Positions 8,532 through 17,601 of a DNA stretch of 64,000 bases are shown piece by piece; position 1 is the stretch's first letter; each line of letters opens with the position of its first letter. The translations under genes were made by a program, and so were the position numbers. The notes below the pieces were generated by a model. That model did not search any database and was not told where the DNA came from. It was given only the letters and a program-made list of their open reading frames with translations. The stretch is from positions 186,001 to 250,000 of the forward strand of contig NZ_JBPODT010000002.1 in the NCBI RefSeq assembly GCF_051390635.1, given 5' to 3'. The stretch comes from Microbaculum sp051390635 (GTDB lineage Bacteria > Pseudomonadota > Alphaproteobacteria > Rhizobiales > Tepidamorphaceae).

Positions 8532-8978
8532 ATGACACGCAAGCAGCGTCGCCTGGTTCTGATCGGCGTGGCCGGCGTCGTCCTGTTTTCCGCCGTCGGG
8601 CTCATGCTGGCGGCGTTCCAGGACAATATCGTCTTCTTCAACAGCCCCAGCGACGTCATCGCCAACAAGACGGCGCCCGGCAAGCGCATCCGGCTCGGCG
8701 GCCTCGTCGAGGAGGGCAGCGTCGAGCGGATGGACGGCGCCACGGTGCGATTCACCGTCACCGATACCGCCAACGAGCTGCCGGTGGTCTATACCGGCCT
8801 GCTGCCGGACCTGTTCCGCGAAGGGCAGGGGGTGGTCACGGAAGGCGCGATCGGAGCGGACGGGATCTTCGTCGCCGACACGGTGCTTGCCAAGCACGAC
8901 GAGAACTACATGCCGCGCGAGGTCGCCGACGCGCTGAAGCAGGACGGCCACTGGATGGCCGAGGAGCAGGCCCAGTGA
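8532..8978 (+). CDS. ccmE: haem chaperone CcmE (CycJ)
   Basis: 148 aa from ATG 8532. A single N-terminal membrane anchor (residues ~10-30) precedes an OB-fold periplasmic domain. The haem-binding motif is H122-D-E-N-Y126 (LAKHDENYMP), in which the His forms the covalent bond to haem. CcmE takes haem from CcmABCD and passes it to CcmF. The alternative GTG/ATG-like starts upstream lie in the repeated spacer and were rejected. Confidence 0.95.
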   Translation: MTRKQRRLVLIGVAGVVLFSAVGLMLAAFQDNIVFFNSPSDVIANKTAPGKRIRLGGLVEEGSVERMDGATVRFTVTDTANELPVVYTGLLPDLFREGQGVVTEGAIGADGIFVADTVLAKHDENYMPREVADALKQDGHWMAEEQAQ

Positions 8979-9094
8979 ACGGAACCGTCCGCGCCTGCCG
9001 CCGCGAAGCCGCGATCCGATCCGCGATCGGGGCCCTGGTCGGGGCGGGGACAAGCGACGGCACCGTCGCGCGCGGACGGGCGAGGAATGCGATG

Positions 9095-9142
9095 ATGCGC
9101 CCTGGGATGCGCCCTGGGATGCGCCCTGGGATGCGCCCTGGA
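9095..9142. repeat. 12-bp tandem repeat, four copies, between ccmE and ccmF
   Basis: ATGCGCCCTGGG is repeated at 9095, 9107, 9119 and 9131, the last copy with one mismatch. It lies in the 217-bp gap between ccmE and ccmF, 54 bp before the ccmF start. One frame through it spells Met-Arg-Pro-Gly repeats inside a 72-codon open frame beginning at GTG 8975, which I do not accept as a gene. Confidence 0.9.
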
Positions 9143-9195
9143 CAGGCGCCAAGTGGTGCTGCGAGGATTGCCGCTAACCTGGAGGGAATATAGCC

Positions 9196-11175
9196 GTGGT
9201 ACCGGAGATCGGTCATTACGCTCTCGTCCTTGCGCTGGCGCTGGCGCTCGTGCAATCGGTGTTGCCCCTGTGGGGCGCGCGGCGCGGCGACCAGGCGCTG
9301 ATGGCGGTGGCGCCGCCCGCGGCGGTCGGGCAGTTCGTCCTCGTGCTGGCGGCCTTCCTGATGCTGATGGTCGCCTATCTCCAGTCGGACTTCTCGGTGG
9401 TCAACGTCTGGGAAAACTCCCATTCGGCCAAGCCGCTGCTGTTCAAGATCTCCGGGGTGTGGGGAAACCACGAGGGCTCGATGGTCCTGTGGGTGCTGAT
9501 CCTCGCCTTCTTCGGCGCGCTGGTCGCGCTCTTCGGCGTCAACCTGCCCGATACCCTGCGCGCGACCGTCCTGTCGGTGCAGGCCTGGATCGCGGCGGTG
9601 TTCCTGCTTTTCATCCTGGGGACGTCCAACCCGTTCCTGCGCATTCTCAATCCGCCTGCAGAGGGCAGCGACCTCAATCCGATCCTGCAGGACGTCGGCC
9701 TGGCGATCCATCCGCCGCTGCTCTACGGCGGCTATGTCGGCTTCTCGATCGCCTTCTCCTTCGCCATCGCCGCGCTGATCGAGGGCCGCGTCGACGCCGC
9801 CTGGGCGCGCTGGGTGCGGCCGTGGACGCTGGCCGCCTGGTGCTTCCTGACGCTCGGCATCTCGGTCGGCTCCTACTGGGCCTACTATGAGCTCGGCTGG
9901 GGCGGCTGGTGGTTCTGGGACCCGGTCGAGAATGCCTCGTTCATGCCCTGGCTCGCCGGCACGGCGCTGCTGCACTCGGCGATCGTCATGGAGAAGCGCA
10001 ACGCGCTGAAGATCTGGACGATCCTGCTCGCCATCCTGACCTTCTCGCTGAGCCTGCTGGGCACCTTCCTGGTGCGCTCCGGCGTCCTGACCTCCGTCCA
10101 CACCTTCGCCTCCGACCCGACCCGCGGCGTGTTCATTCTCGCCATCCTGGTCCTCGCCGTCGGCGGGGCGCTGACGCTGTTCGCCTGGCGCGCGGGATCG
10201 TTGCAGACCGGCGGCGTCTTCGCCCCGATCAGCCGGGAGGGCGCGCTGGTCCTCAACAACCTGCTGCTGACGGCCGCCTGCGGCGTGGTCCTGGTCGGCA
10301 CCCTCTATCCGCTGGCGCTCGAAGCCGTGACCGGCGACAAGATCTCCGTCGGCCCGCCATTCTTCGACGCCACCTTCGCGCCGATCATGGTGCCGCTGCT
10401 GATCGCGGTGCCGTTCGGGCCGATGCTGGCGTGGAAGCGCGGCGATCTCTATGCCGCCACGCAGCGCCTGATGGTCGCAGCCGGCATCGCGCTCGCCGTC
10501 ATGATCGGCGTCTACGCCTACACCTATGGCGGTCCCGTGCTGGCCCCGGTCGGCATCGGCATCGGCGCCTGGCTCATCCTCGGCGCCATCTCGGAGATCA
10601 CCTTCCGCTCGAAGCTGTTTTCCAGTCCGCTCGCCACCGGCCTGCGCCGCGCCGCCGGCCTGCCGCGCTCGGCCTGGGGCACGGCGCTCGCCCATATGGG
10701 GATGGGCGTCACCGTCATCGGCATCGTCGCGGTGACGGCCTACGAGAGCGAGACCATCGTCGCGATGAAGCCCGGCGACACCGTCGACGTCGCCGGCTAC
10801 GAGCTCACCCTGGACGGCTTTTCGCCGTATCAGGGGCCGAACTACCGCGACCAGGTCGGCCATATCACCGTGCGCAAGGGCGGGGCCGAGATCGGCGTGC
10901 TCAATCCCACCCGCCGCGTTTACCTGGCCAGCGGCCAGCCGACGACCGAAACCGGCATTCGCACCATGGGCTTCAGCCAGCTTTACGTTTCGCTGGGCGA
11001 GGGCAGCGGCGAGGGTTCGGTCGCCGTGCGCGCCTACTACAAGCCGCTGGTGACGCTGATCTGGCTCGGCACCATCTTCATGACCGTCGGCGGCGTGGTG
11101 TCGCTGTCCGACCGCCGCCTGAGGGTCGGCGCGCCGCGCCGCGCCCGCGCGCGGGCTCCGGTCCCGGCGGAGTAG
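9196..11175 (+). CDS. ccmF: haem lyase subunit CcmF (CycK)
   Basis: 659 aa, start GTG 9196 with GGAGGGA nine bases upstream. About fourteen to fifteen hydrophobic segments run along the protein. The tryptophan-rich WWD haem-handling motif is GGWWFWDPVEN (residues 236-246), and the flanking conserved periplasmic histidines are present (for example HPPLLYGGYVG before it and LLHS after it). CcmF reduces and ligates haem delivered by CcmE to apocytochrome c. Length is that of the family. Confidence 0.95.
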   Translation: MVPEIGHYALVLALALALVQSVLPLWGARRGDQALMAVAPPAAVGQFVLVLAAFLMLMVAYLQSDFSVVNVWENSHSAKPLLFKISGVWGNHEGSMVLWVLILAFFGALVALFGVNLPDTLRATVLSVQAWIAAVFLLFILGTSNPFLRILNPPAEGSDLNPILQDVGLAIHPPLLYGGYVGFSIAFSFAIAALIEGRVDAAWARWVRPWTLAAWCFLTLGISVGSYWAYYELGWGGWWFWDPVENASFMPWLAGTALLHSAIVMEKRNALKIWTILLAILTFSLSLLGTFLVRSGVLTSVHTFASDPTRGVFILAILVLAVGGALTLFAWRAGSLQTGGVFAPISREGALVLNNLLLTAACGVVLVGTLYPLALEAVTGDKISVGPPFFDATFAPIMVPLLIAVPFGPMLAWKRGDLYAATQRLMVAAGIALAVMIGVYAYTYGGPVLAPVGIGIGAWLILGAISEITFRSKLFSSPLATGLRRAAGLPRSAWGTALAHMGMGVTVIGIVAVTAYESETIVAMKPGDTVDVAGYELTLDGFSPYQGPNYRDQVGHITVRKGGAEIGVLNPTRRVYLASGQPTTETGIRTMGFSQLYVSLGEGSGEGSVAVRAYYKPLVTLIWLGTIFMTVGGVVSLSDRRLRVGAPRRARARAPVPAE

Positions 11176-11180
11176 GTCCC

Positions 11181-11636
11181 ATGCGCCGCCTAGTCCTTGC
11201 CCTTGCCGTCTTCGCCGCGCTGGCGGGGTCCGCGGCGGCGGTCCAGCCCGACGAGATCCTCGACGATCCCAAGCTGGAGGCGCGCGCGCGCGACATATCG
11301 GCGGGGCTGCGCTGCCTCGTCTGCCAGAACCAGTCGATCGACGATTCCGATGCCCCGCTTGCGCGCGACTTGCGCATTCTGGTGCGCGAGCGGCTGCAGA
11401 CCGGTGACAGCGATGGCCAGGTCGTCGACTACATCGTCGACCGGTACGGCGAGTTCGTGCTGCTGAACCCCCGCTTCGAGGCCAAGACGCTGATCCTGTG
11501 GGCGGCGCCGGTGGTGCTGCTCGTCCTCGGCGGGATCGGCGTGTTCGTCGCCGCCCGCCGCCGCCGCGCCGATCCGGCCAGTCTCACCGACGACGAGAAG
11601 CGGCGCATCGAGGCGCTGCTCGAGGCGCAGGACTGA
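11181..11636 (+). CDS. ccmH: cytochrome c maturation protein CcmH (CycL)
   Basis: 151 aa, ATG 11181, five bases after the ccmF stop. A signal peptide precedes the LRCLVCQNQSIDDSDA motif with redox pair C45-x-x-C48, a helix ending YGEFVLLNP, and a C-terminal membrane anchor (~105-125). CcmH reduces apocytochrome c cysteines before haem ligation. No ccmG thioredoxin gene follows. Confidence 0.95.
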   Translation: MRRLVLALAVFAALAGSAAAVQPDEILDDPKLEARARDISAGLRCLVCQNQSIDDSDAPLARDLRILVRERLQTGDSDGQVVDYIVDRYGEFVLLNPRFEAKTLILWAAPVVLLVLGGIGVFVAARRRRADPASLTDDEKRRIEALLEAQD

Positions 11637-11700
11637 GCCTCGTCACCTAATCGGTCCCCCCGACATACTGCCGCAACTCTGGAACAAGCAGGAGGCGACA

Positions 11701-12921
11701 ATGGCGCCCGGACAACGCGTGACCTTTGAAGGAAGCCTTGGCGACGAGCTCGCGGCCCGGCTCGATCTGCCAGCCGGCGAGATCCATGCGTTCGCCATCG
11801 TCGCCCACTGCTTTTCCTGCTCCAAGGAGCAGCCGGCGACGGCCCGCATCTCGACCGAACTCGCCAGGCGCGGCATCGCCGTGCTGCGGTTCGATTTCAC
11901 CGGCCTTGGCTCCTCGCAGGGCGAGTTCGCCAACACGGACTTCTCCTCCAACGTCCAGGACCTGGTGAAGGCGGCGGACTGGCTGCGCCGGACCTACGAG
12001 GCGCCCAAGATCCTGATCGGCCACAGTCTCGGCGGGGCCGCGGTGCTGATGGCCGCCGGCGAGATCCCCGAGGTCAAGGCGGTGGTCACGGTCGGCGCCC
12101 CGGCCTCCACCGAGCACGTCGTCAAGAACTTCGCCGCCGATATCGACCGCATCGAGGAGGACGGGCAGGCCTGCGTCACGCTCGGCGGGCGCCCGTTCAC
12201 GATCCGCAAGCAGTTCCTCGACGACGTGCGCGGCCAGAAACTGCTCGACAAGGCCGGCGCCCTGCGCCGCGCGCTGCTGGTCCTGCATTCGCCGACCGAC
12301 GAGGTGGTCGGCATAGACAACGCCCGCCAGATCTACGACGCGGCGAAGCACCCCAAGGGCTTTGTCGCGCTCGACGGCGCCGACCATCTGCTCACCCGGC
12401 GCGGCGACGCCGTGTTCGCCGCCGAGATCATCGCCGCCTGGGTCGCCCGCTATCTCGATATCGGACCGGCCGCCGAGGTCGTCTCGCACGAAAGCGGCGT
12501 GACCGTCATGGAATCCGGCGAAGGCCGGTTCCAGCAATTCGTCCACGCCGGCCCGCACCGCATGCTCGCCGACGAGCCGGTGATCGTCGGCGGCACCGAC
12601 ACCGGCCCCTCGCCCTATGATTTCGTGTCGATCGGGCTGGCGGCCTGCACCTCGATGACGCTGCGCATGTATGCCGACCGCAAGAAGATGCCGCTCGGCC
12701 GGGTCACGGTCAGTGTCACCCACGGCAAGGTGCACGCCGACGACTGCCAGGATTGCGCGGAGGGCTTCGTCGGCAAGATCGACCGGTTCGAGCGCCACAT
12801 CACGGTGGAGGGCGACTACAGCGCGGAAGACCGCGCCAAGATCCTCGAGATCGCCGACAAGTGCCCGGTTCACCGCACGCTGGACGGCCGCAGCGCAATC
12901 GTGACGAAATTCGACGAGTGA
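11701..12921 (+). CDS. alpha/beta hydrolase - OsmC fusion protein
   Basis: 406 aa. Residues 1-~255 form an alpha/beta-hydrolase: HCFSCSKEQ oxyanion-side segment, the nucleophile elbow GHSLGG with S109, a late Asp (SPTDEVV) and His (GADHLLTRRGD). Residues ~270-406 form an OsmC/Ohr-like domain with the SIGLAACTSMTLRMYADRK motif and a second Cys in DKCPVHRTL. OsmC/Ohr proteins use these two cysteines to reduce organic hydroperoxides. The two-domain fusion is known in proteobacteria; its natural substrate is not established to my knowledge. Confidence 0.9.
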   Translation: MAPGQRVTFEGSLGDELAARLDLPAGEIHAFAIVAHCFSCSKEQPATARISTELARRGIAVLRFDFTGLGSSQGEFANTDFSSNVQDLVKAADWLRRTYEAPKILIGHSLGGAAVLMAAGEIPEVKAVVTVGAPASTEHVVKNFAADIDRIEEDGQACVTLGGRPFTIRKQFLDDVRGQKLLDKAGALRRALLVLHSPTDEVVGIDNARQIYDAAKHPKGFVALDGADHLLTRRGDAVFAAEIIAAWVARYLDIGPAAEVVSHESGVTVMESGEGRFQQFVHAGPHRMLADEPVIVGGTDTGPSPYDFVSIGLAACTSMTLRMYADRKKMPLGRVTVSVTHGKVHADDCQDCAEGFVGKIDRFERHITVEGDYSAEDRAKILEIADKCPVHRTLDGRSAIVTKFDE

Positions 12922-13019
12922 CACACTGCGCGCCCGGTCTGGTCTTCCGTGGGCGGGGCATGTGGCGTTGAGCGGGAATACCGCCTAAATTGCGGGGGAA
13001 TGAACCGGAGACAGGGCCC

Positions 13020-13277
13020 ATGGCGCGCGACATCATTGTGGTCAAAGCCGCGAGAGATCCCGACGCCGGGGTGTGGTTTGTCGAGTCGAGTGACGTGCCC
13101 GGTCTCAATCTCGAGGCGGAAACGCTCGAGGAACTGGTCGACAAGCTTCCGGGCGCGGTCGCGGACCTGCTTGAAATCGGCGGTTTCGAAGGCGGTCGGA
13201 GCGAGATCCCCATCGAGCTCCCCATCGAGCTCATTGCCCACGCGAGTACACGCGTTCGGCTGAGCGTGGCGGCGTGA
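13020..13277 (+). CDS. DUF1902/HicB-like antitoxin
   Basis: 85 aa from ATG 13020. The fold signature of truncated HicB proteins is visible: VKAARDPDAGVWFVESSDVPGLNLEAETLEELVDKLPGA is the strand-strand-helix pattern of the RNase-H-like HicB core (read in two blocks around residues 5-45). A 12-bp internal duplication gives Pro-Ile-Glu-Leu twice near residues 62-69. The stop overlaps the start of the HicA gene, so the antitoxin is encoded first. There is no obvious DNA-binding tail. Confidence 0.8.
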   Translation: MARDIIVVKAARDPDAGVWFVESSDVPGLNLEAETLEELVDKLPGAVADLLEIGGFEGGRSEIPIELPIELIAHASTRVRLSVAA

Positions 13278-13468
13278 ACGATTACGGCAAGGCCGTCCGG
13301 GAACTGCTGGAAAAGGCCGGTTGCGTGTTTCATCGCCATGGCCGGGGCGATCACGATATCTGGAAGAGTCCCAAATCGGACCGGCCCTTCACCGTTCCCG
13401 TGACGATCAAGTCTCGCCATACGGCCAACAAGATCCTGAAAGACGCAGGGCTTCCCAAAGCTTTCTGA
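13274..13468 (+). CDS. HicA-family mRNA interferase toxin
   Basis: 64 aa, GTG start at 13274 overlapping the antitoxin stop. It is a typical HicA dsRBD-like fold: a helix (VRELLEKAGCVFHR), then GRGDHDIWKSP with probable catalytic H27, then VPVTIKSRHTANKILKDAGL. HicA toxins cleave mRNA during translation when freed from HicB. The pair lies between the OsmC fusion and degP. Confidence 0.88.
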   Translation: MNDYGKAVRELLEKAGCVFHRHGRGDHDIWKSPKSDRPFTVPVTIKSRHTANKILKDAGLPKAF

Positions 13469-13664
13469 TTCCGCGGCCTTTTCGGTGCTTTCCCGGCTCC
13501 CGGGATCGAAGTCGCGCCTAACCGGCCGTTATCCCGCGGGTCGGCCCAACCTTACCGATATTTAATCCGCCCGACAGGCGGCTGTAAGGCGACGCAGCCC
13601 ATAGTCCTCGTGAAGGCGGGGGGATCGATAGACCCGCGCGAAGATTGTCACGAGGAGAGACACT

Positions 13665-15200
13665 ATGCCCCAGTTCAATTCCGATAGGGCGCCCCGGCGG
13701 ATCCGGTCGGCCCTGATGGCCGGAACGGCGGCGCTGGCGATCGTCGGCACCGCGGCCGGCACCGGGCTCCTGAACCCCGAGCACGCCGCCGCCGAAAACG
13801 TCAGCGCCAAGGTGCAGCCGATCCAGACCTACGATTTCGCCGACCTGGTCGAGGCCGTCAGCCCGGCCGTCGTCAGCGTCGAGGTGGAAGGCCGCGACGC
13901 CAAGGTGGCGATGACCGACGCGCCCGGCATGCCCGACTTCAAGGACCTGCCCGAAGACCATCCCTTCCGCCGGTTCTTCAAGGACTTCGAGGATCAGTTC
14001 GGCCGCGGCGGTCCGGGGAGCGGTCCCGACGCCAGGAAGGGCCCGCGCCAGGGTCCGAAGCGGATGGGGCAGGGCTCCGGCTTCATCATCTCCGACGACG
14101 GCTACGTGGTGACCAACAACCATGTCGCCGGCGAGGCCGAGAAGATCACGGTCACGACCAAGGACGGCACCGAGTATGAGGCCAAGCTGATCGGCACCGA
14201 TCCGAAGACCGATCTGGCGCTGCTCAAGATCGAGGCCGACACGGATCTGCCCTATGTCGAGTTCGCGGACGCAGAAGCCCGCGTCGGCCAGTGGGTCGTC
14301 GCCGTCGGCAATCCGTTCGGCCTCGGCGGCACGGTGACCGCCGGTATCGTCTCGGCCAACGGCCGCGACATCGGCTCCGGCCCCTATGACGACTACATCC
14401 AGATCGACGCGCCGGTGAACCGCGGCAACTCGGGCGGTCCGACCTTCTCCGTCGACGGCAAGGTGATCGGCGTCAACACCGCCATCTTCTCGCCCTCCGG
14501 CGGCAATGTCGGCATCGCCTTCGCGATCCCCGCCGAGATCGCCGTCCCGGTGATCGATGAGCTGAAGGCGACCGGCGCCGTCAGCCGCGGCTGGCTCGGC
14601 GTTCAGATCCAGCCGGTCAGCCAGGACATCGCCGACAGCCTCGGCCTCGACAAGCCGGAGGGCGCGATCGTCGCCTCGATCCTCGACACCGGCCCGGCCG
14701 GCGACTCCGACATCCGCTCCGGCGACGTCATCCTGTCGGTCAACGGCAAGCCGGTCGAGGACGCCCGCGATCTCGCCCGCAAGATCGGTGATCTCGATCC
14801 CGAAGACACGGCGAAGCTGGTGATCTGGCGTGACGGCGACACCGTCGACCTGTCGGTCCAGCTCGGCGCCCAGCCGGTCGAGAAGCAGCGCGTCGCCTCG
14901 CTCGCGCCCGAACAGTCCTCCTCGGGCGAGGTCGAGAACGACAAGCTCGGACTGGTGTTCGCTCCCGCCGACGAAGGCGGCGTGCGGATCACCGAGGTCG
15001 ACCCGGACGGCGAAGCCGCCCGCAAGGGCCTGCAGGCCGGCGATGTGATCGTCGAGGCCGGCGGCGCCGACATCAAGGATCCTGCCGACCTAACCAAGGC
15101 GGTCGAGAAGGCCGAAGAGACGGGCCGCAAGGCGGTTCTGCTCAGGGTCAAGTCCGGCGACAGCGAGCGTTTCGTAGCGCTGTCGTTGCGCAAGGCCTAG
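13665..15200 (+). CDS. degP: DegP/HtrA periplasmic serine protease
   Basis: 511 aa. A signal peptide or anchor (~15-45) is followed by a trypsin-like domain with catalytic triad H153 (NNHVAG), D183 (KTDLALLK) and S256 (GNSGGP). Two PDZ domains follow (~305-400 and ~420-505). A Gly/Pro/Arg-rich linker (~115-140) corresponds to the LA loop region. DegP degrades and refolds envelope proteins under stress. GAGGAG precedes the ATG. The adjacent two-component pair suggests envelope-stress control, as seen around other alphaproteobacterial htrA genes. Confidence 0.93.
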   Translation: MPQFNSDRAPRRIRSALMAGTAALAIVGTAAGTGLLNPEHAAAENVSAKVQPIQTYDFADLVEAVSPAVVSVEVEGRDAKVAMTDAPGMPDFKDLPEDHPFRRFFKDFEDQFGRGGPGSGPDARKGPRQGPKRMGQGSGFIISDDGYVVTNNHVAGEAEKITVTTKDGTEYEAKLIGTDPKTDLALLKIEADTDLPYVEFADAEARVGQWVVAVGNPFGLGGTVTAGIVSANGRDIGSGPYDDYIQIDAPVNRGNSGGPTFSVDGKVIGVNTAIFSPSGGNVGIAFAIPAEIAVPVIDELKATGAVSRGWLGVQIQPVSQDIADSLGLDKPEGAIVASILDTGPAGDSDIRSGDVILSVNGKPVEDARDLARKIGDLDPEDTAKLVIWRDGDTVDLSVQLGAQPVEKQRVASLAPEQSSSGEVENDKLGLVFAPADEGGVRITEVDPDGEAARKGLQAGDVIVEAGGADIKDPADLTKAVEKAEETGRKAVLLRVKSGDSERFVALSLRKA

Positions 15201-15261
15201 GTCGGGTCGAAGGAACGGGACGGTGCGGTCTCCTCTCGCCCCCGCCGCAATACCGTCCCGG

Positions 15262-15293
15262 ACGGCAGGCCGGTCTGACCGGCCTGCCGTTTT
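15262..15293 (+). terminator. strong stem-loop terminator after degP
   Basis: A perfect 12-bp stem (ACGGCAGGCCGG at 15262-15273 with CCGGCCTGCCGT at 15279-15290) has a five-base loop and is followed by TTT. It lies between degP and the next response regulator. Confidence 0.85.
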
Positions 15294-15321
15294 CTCCACC
15301 CATGCGCTACAACTGGGCCCG

Positions 15322-16002
15322 ATGAAGATTCTCGTGATTGAAGATGACCGCGAAGCCGCCCAGTACCTGGCCAAGGGACTCAGCGAATCCGGTCATACGG
15401 TCGACCTCGCCGGCGACGGCGAGGAAGGCTTCGGACTCGCCCGCGACGGCAGCTACGACGTGCTGGTGGTCGACCGCATGCTGCCCAAGCGCGACGGCCT
15501 TTCCGTCGTGATGGAGCTGCGCGAGACACAGAACTCCACGCCCGTGCTGATCCTCTCCGCCCTCGGCGAGGTGGACGACCGGGTCAAGGGCCTGCGCGCC
15601 GGCGGCGACGACTATCTCGCCAAGCCCTACGCCTTCTCCGAACTGGTCGCCCGCGTCGAGGCGCTCGGCCGCCGCCGTGGCTCCACCGAGGTCGAGACGG
15701 TGCTGAAGGTCGGCGACCTCGAGCTCGACCGCCTGGCCCACCGCGTCCAGCGCGGCGGCACCACCATTCCCGTCCAGCCGCGCGAATTCCGCCTGCTCGA
15801 ATACCTGATGCGCCATGCCGGCCAGGTGGTGACGCGCACCATGCTGCTGGAGAACGTCTGGGACTATCATTTCGATCCGCAGACCAACGTCATCGACGTG
15901 CACATGTCGCGGCTGCGCTCCAAGATCGACAAGGGCTTCGCCGCCCCGCTGCTGCACACCGTGCGCGGCGCCGGCTACATGATCCGGGAAGGCGAGATTT
16001 GA
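15322..16002 (+). CDS. OmpR-family response regulator
   Basis: 226 aa from ATG 15322; the GTG/ATG-type start at 15223 would place the coding region across the degP terminator. Receiver domain with E7-D8-D9, phospho-acceptor D51 (LVVDRMLPKRDG), and LAKPYAFSEL. The winged-helix domain reads VQPREFRLLEYLMRHAGQVVTRTMLLENVWDYHFDPQTNVIDVH in outline and ends VRGAGYMI. It belongs to the CusR/QseB-like heavy-metal or envelope group. Its kinase follows at 16052. Confidence 0.9.
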   Translation: MKILVIEDDREAAQYLAKGLSESGHTVDLAGDGEEGFGLARDGSYDVLVVDRMLPKRDGLSVVMELRETQNSTPVLILSALGEVDDRVKGLRAGGDDYLAKPYAFSELVARVEALGRRRGSTEVETVLKVGDLELDRLAHRVQRGGTTIPVQPREFRLLEYLMRHAGQVVTRTMLLENVWDYHFDPQTNVIDVHMSRLRSKIDKGFAAPLLHTVRGAGYMIREGEI

Positions 16003-16051
16003 GGACCGCGCTCTTGCGCGGGCCCGCCTCCGGGTGCTTCAAGGGCCTGCC

Positions 16052-17452
16052 ATGTTCGAAGCCCTGAAGCTCCTCAGATCGACCGCCTTCCGGCTCTCGC
16101 TGATCTACCTGGCGGTGTTCGCCGTCTTCGCCGGGCTTCTGATCGCCTATCTGTCCTGGAACACCTGGGTCATCTTCTCCCGCCAGCTGATCGATACCAT
16201 CGACGCCGAGGTCCAGGGCCTGGCCGAGCAGTATCGCATCGGCGGCGTCCTGCGCCTCATCCAGGTCATCGACCAGCGCACCGGCAACCCGTCCAGTTCG
16301 CTCTATCTGCTCGAGGATCCGGACGGCAACCGGCTCACCGGCAACGTCGCCGGCGTTCCCCTCAGGGTCTGGAACGAGGACGACGCGGTGCGGATCCGGT
16401 ACGAGCGCTTCAACGAAGGAGCCGGATCGAACCACGAGGCAATCGTCCGCGTGTTCCATCTGCCCGGCGGCTTCCGCCTGCTCGTCGGCCGCGACATCGA
16501 GGAGCGCCGCCGCCTGCAGGACATCGTCTGGCGCTCGACGCTGCTCGGCCTGGTCCTGATGGTCGTGCTCGGCGTCGGCGGCGGCTACTACGTGTCTCGC
16601 CGTATCCTGGGGCGTATCGACGCGGTTTCGGAGACCAGCCGTACCATCATGGCCGGCGACCTGTCGCAACGCATGGCGCTGTCGGGCTCCGGCGACGAGT
16701 TCGACCGTCTCGCCGAAAGCCTCAACGCCATGCTCGCCCGCATTGAGCGGCTGATGCACGGCCTGAAGGAGGTCTCCGACAACATCGCCCACGACCTGAA
16801 GACGCCGCTGACGCGCCTGCGCAGCCGCGTCGAGGCGGCCCTGCGCGCCGAGCCGACGGAGGAGGGCTACCGCGAGGCGCTGGAAACGACGATCGAGGAA
16901 TCCGACCGGCTGATCGCGGTGTTCAACGCCCTGTTGATGATCGCCCGCGCGGAGGCCGGCGCGGCCGGGGCCAGCTTCGCCACCGTCGATCTTGCCGAGG
17001 TCGCCCGCGACCTGGTGGACCTCTACGAGCCGGTTGCCGAGGAAGCGGGCCAGTCGCTCACCGTGGAGGCGTCGCACAAGGCGGAGATCAAGGGCAACCG
17101 CGAGCTGATCGGCCAGGCGATCGCCAATCTGGTCGACAACGCCCTGAAATACACCCCGGCGGAGGCGGGAGAGCGCGGCATATCCGTGTCCGTGCGCTGC
17201 CAGGACGATCGTGCGCAGATCGTCGTCGCCGATTCCGGCCCCGGTATTCCGGCGGAGTCGCACGACAAGGTCGTGGAGCGCTTTGTCCGGCTGGAGGAAA
17301 GCCGCTCGGCGCCCGGCGCGGGGCTCGGCCTGGCGCTGGTTGCCGCCGTCGCCCGGCTGCACGGCGGCGAACTCAGGCTGGAGGACAATGAGCCGGGCCT
17401 GCGCGCCATCCTCGACCTGCCCGCCGGCAGCGGCAATACGACCGGCGCCTGA
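16052..17452 (+). CDS. membrane sensor histidine kinase
   Basis: 466 aa from ATG 16052, which has AAGGG six bases upstream; the GTG at 16034 is an alternative. Two membrane segments (~13-35 and ~165-190) enclose a periplasmic sensor. HAMP follows (RRILGRIDAVSETSRTIMAGDLSQRM). The H-box is DNIAHDLKTPLTRLRSR with H247. N-box NLVDNALKYTP and G-boxes DSGPGIP and GAGLGLALV are intact. It is the partner of the regulator at 15322. Its stop codon lies inside a 14-bp tandem repeat. Confidence 0.9.
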   Translation: MFEALKLLRSTAFRLSLIYLAVFAVFAGLLIAYLSWNTWVIFSRQLIDTIDAEVQGLAEQYRIGGVLRLIQVIDQRTGNPSSSLYLLEDPDGNRLTGNVAGVPLRVWNEDDAVRIRYERFNEGAGSNHEAIVRVFHLPGGFRLLVGRDIEERRRLQDIVWRSTLLGLVLMVVLGVGGGYYVSRRILGRIDAVSETSRTIMAGDLSQRMALSGSGDEFDRLAESLNAMLARIERLMHGLKEVSDNIAHDLKTPLTRLRSRVEAALRAEPTEEGYREALETTIEESDRLIAVFNALLMIARAEAGAAGASFATVDLAEVARDLVDLYEPVAEEAGQSLTVEASHKAEIKGNRELIGQAIANLVDNALKYTPAEAGERGISVSVRCQDDRAQIVVADSGPGIPAESHDKVVERFVRLEESRSAPGAGLGLALVAAVARLHGGELRLEDNEPGLRAILDLPAGSGNTTGA

Positions 17453-17541
17453 GCGCAGGGACTGGAGGGCAGGGGGCCTGAACGCAGGGGCCGGAGGGCA
17501 GGGGCCCGAGCGCAGGGGCCCGAGCGCAGGGGCCGGAGCGC
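17450..17541. repeat. 14-bp tandem repeat, about 6.5 copies, overlapping a stop codon
   Basis: Units of the form NGAGCGCAGGGGCC begin at 17450, 17464, 17479, 17493, 17507, 17521 and 17535 (the second is 15 bp; the last is partial). Two adjacent copies at 17507 and 17521 are identical. The first unit contains the TGA stop of the kinase gene. It fills most of the gap to glnE. Confidence 0.92.
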
Positions 17542-17601
17542 TTGCATCCCGCGCCGTTGCCCCGCATCGTGCCTGCGATCGGAAATGTCGGGCCGGGACG
17601 C

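Noticed and set aside
8975..9193. 72-codon frame with Met-Arg-Pro-Gly repeats between ccmE and ccmF
   Set aside because: It arises from the 12-bp tandem repeat and has no family resemblance; its start merely overlaps the ccmE stop.
17450..17541. CRISPR-like array
   Set aside because: Units are adjacent and only 14 bp long, with no spacers and no cas genes.
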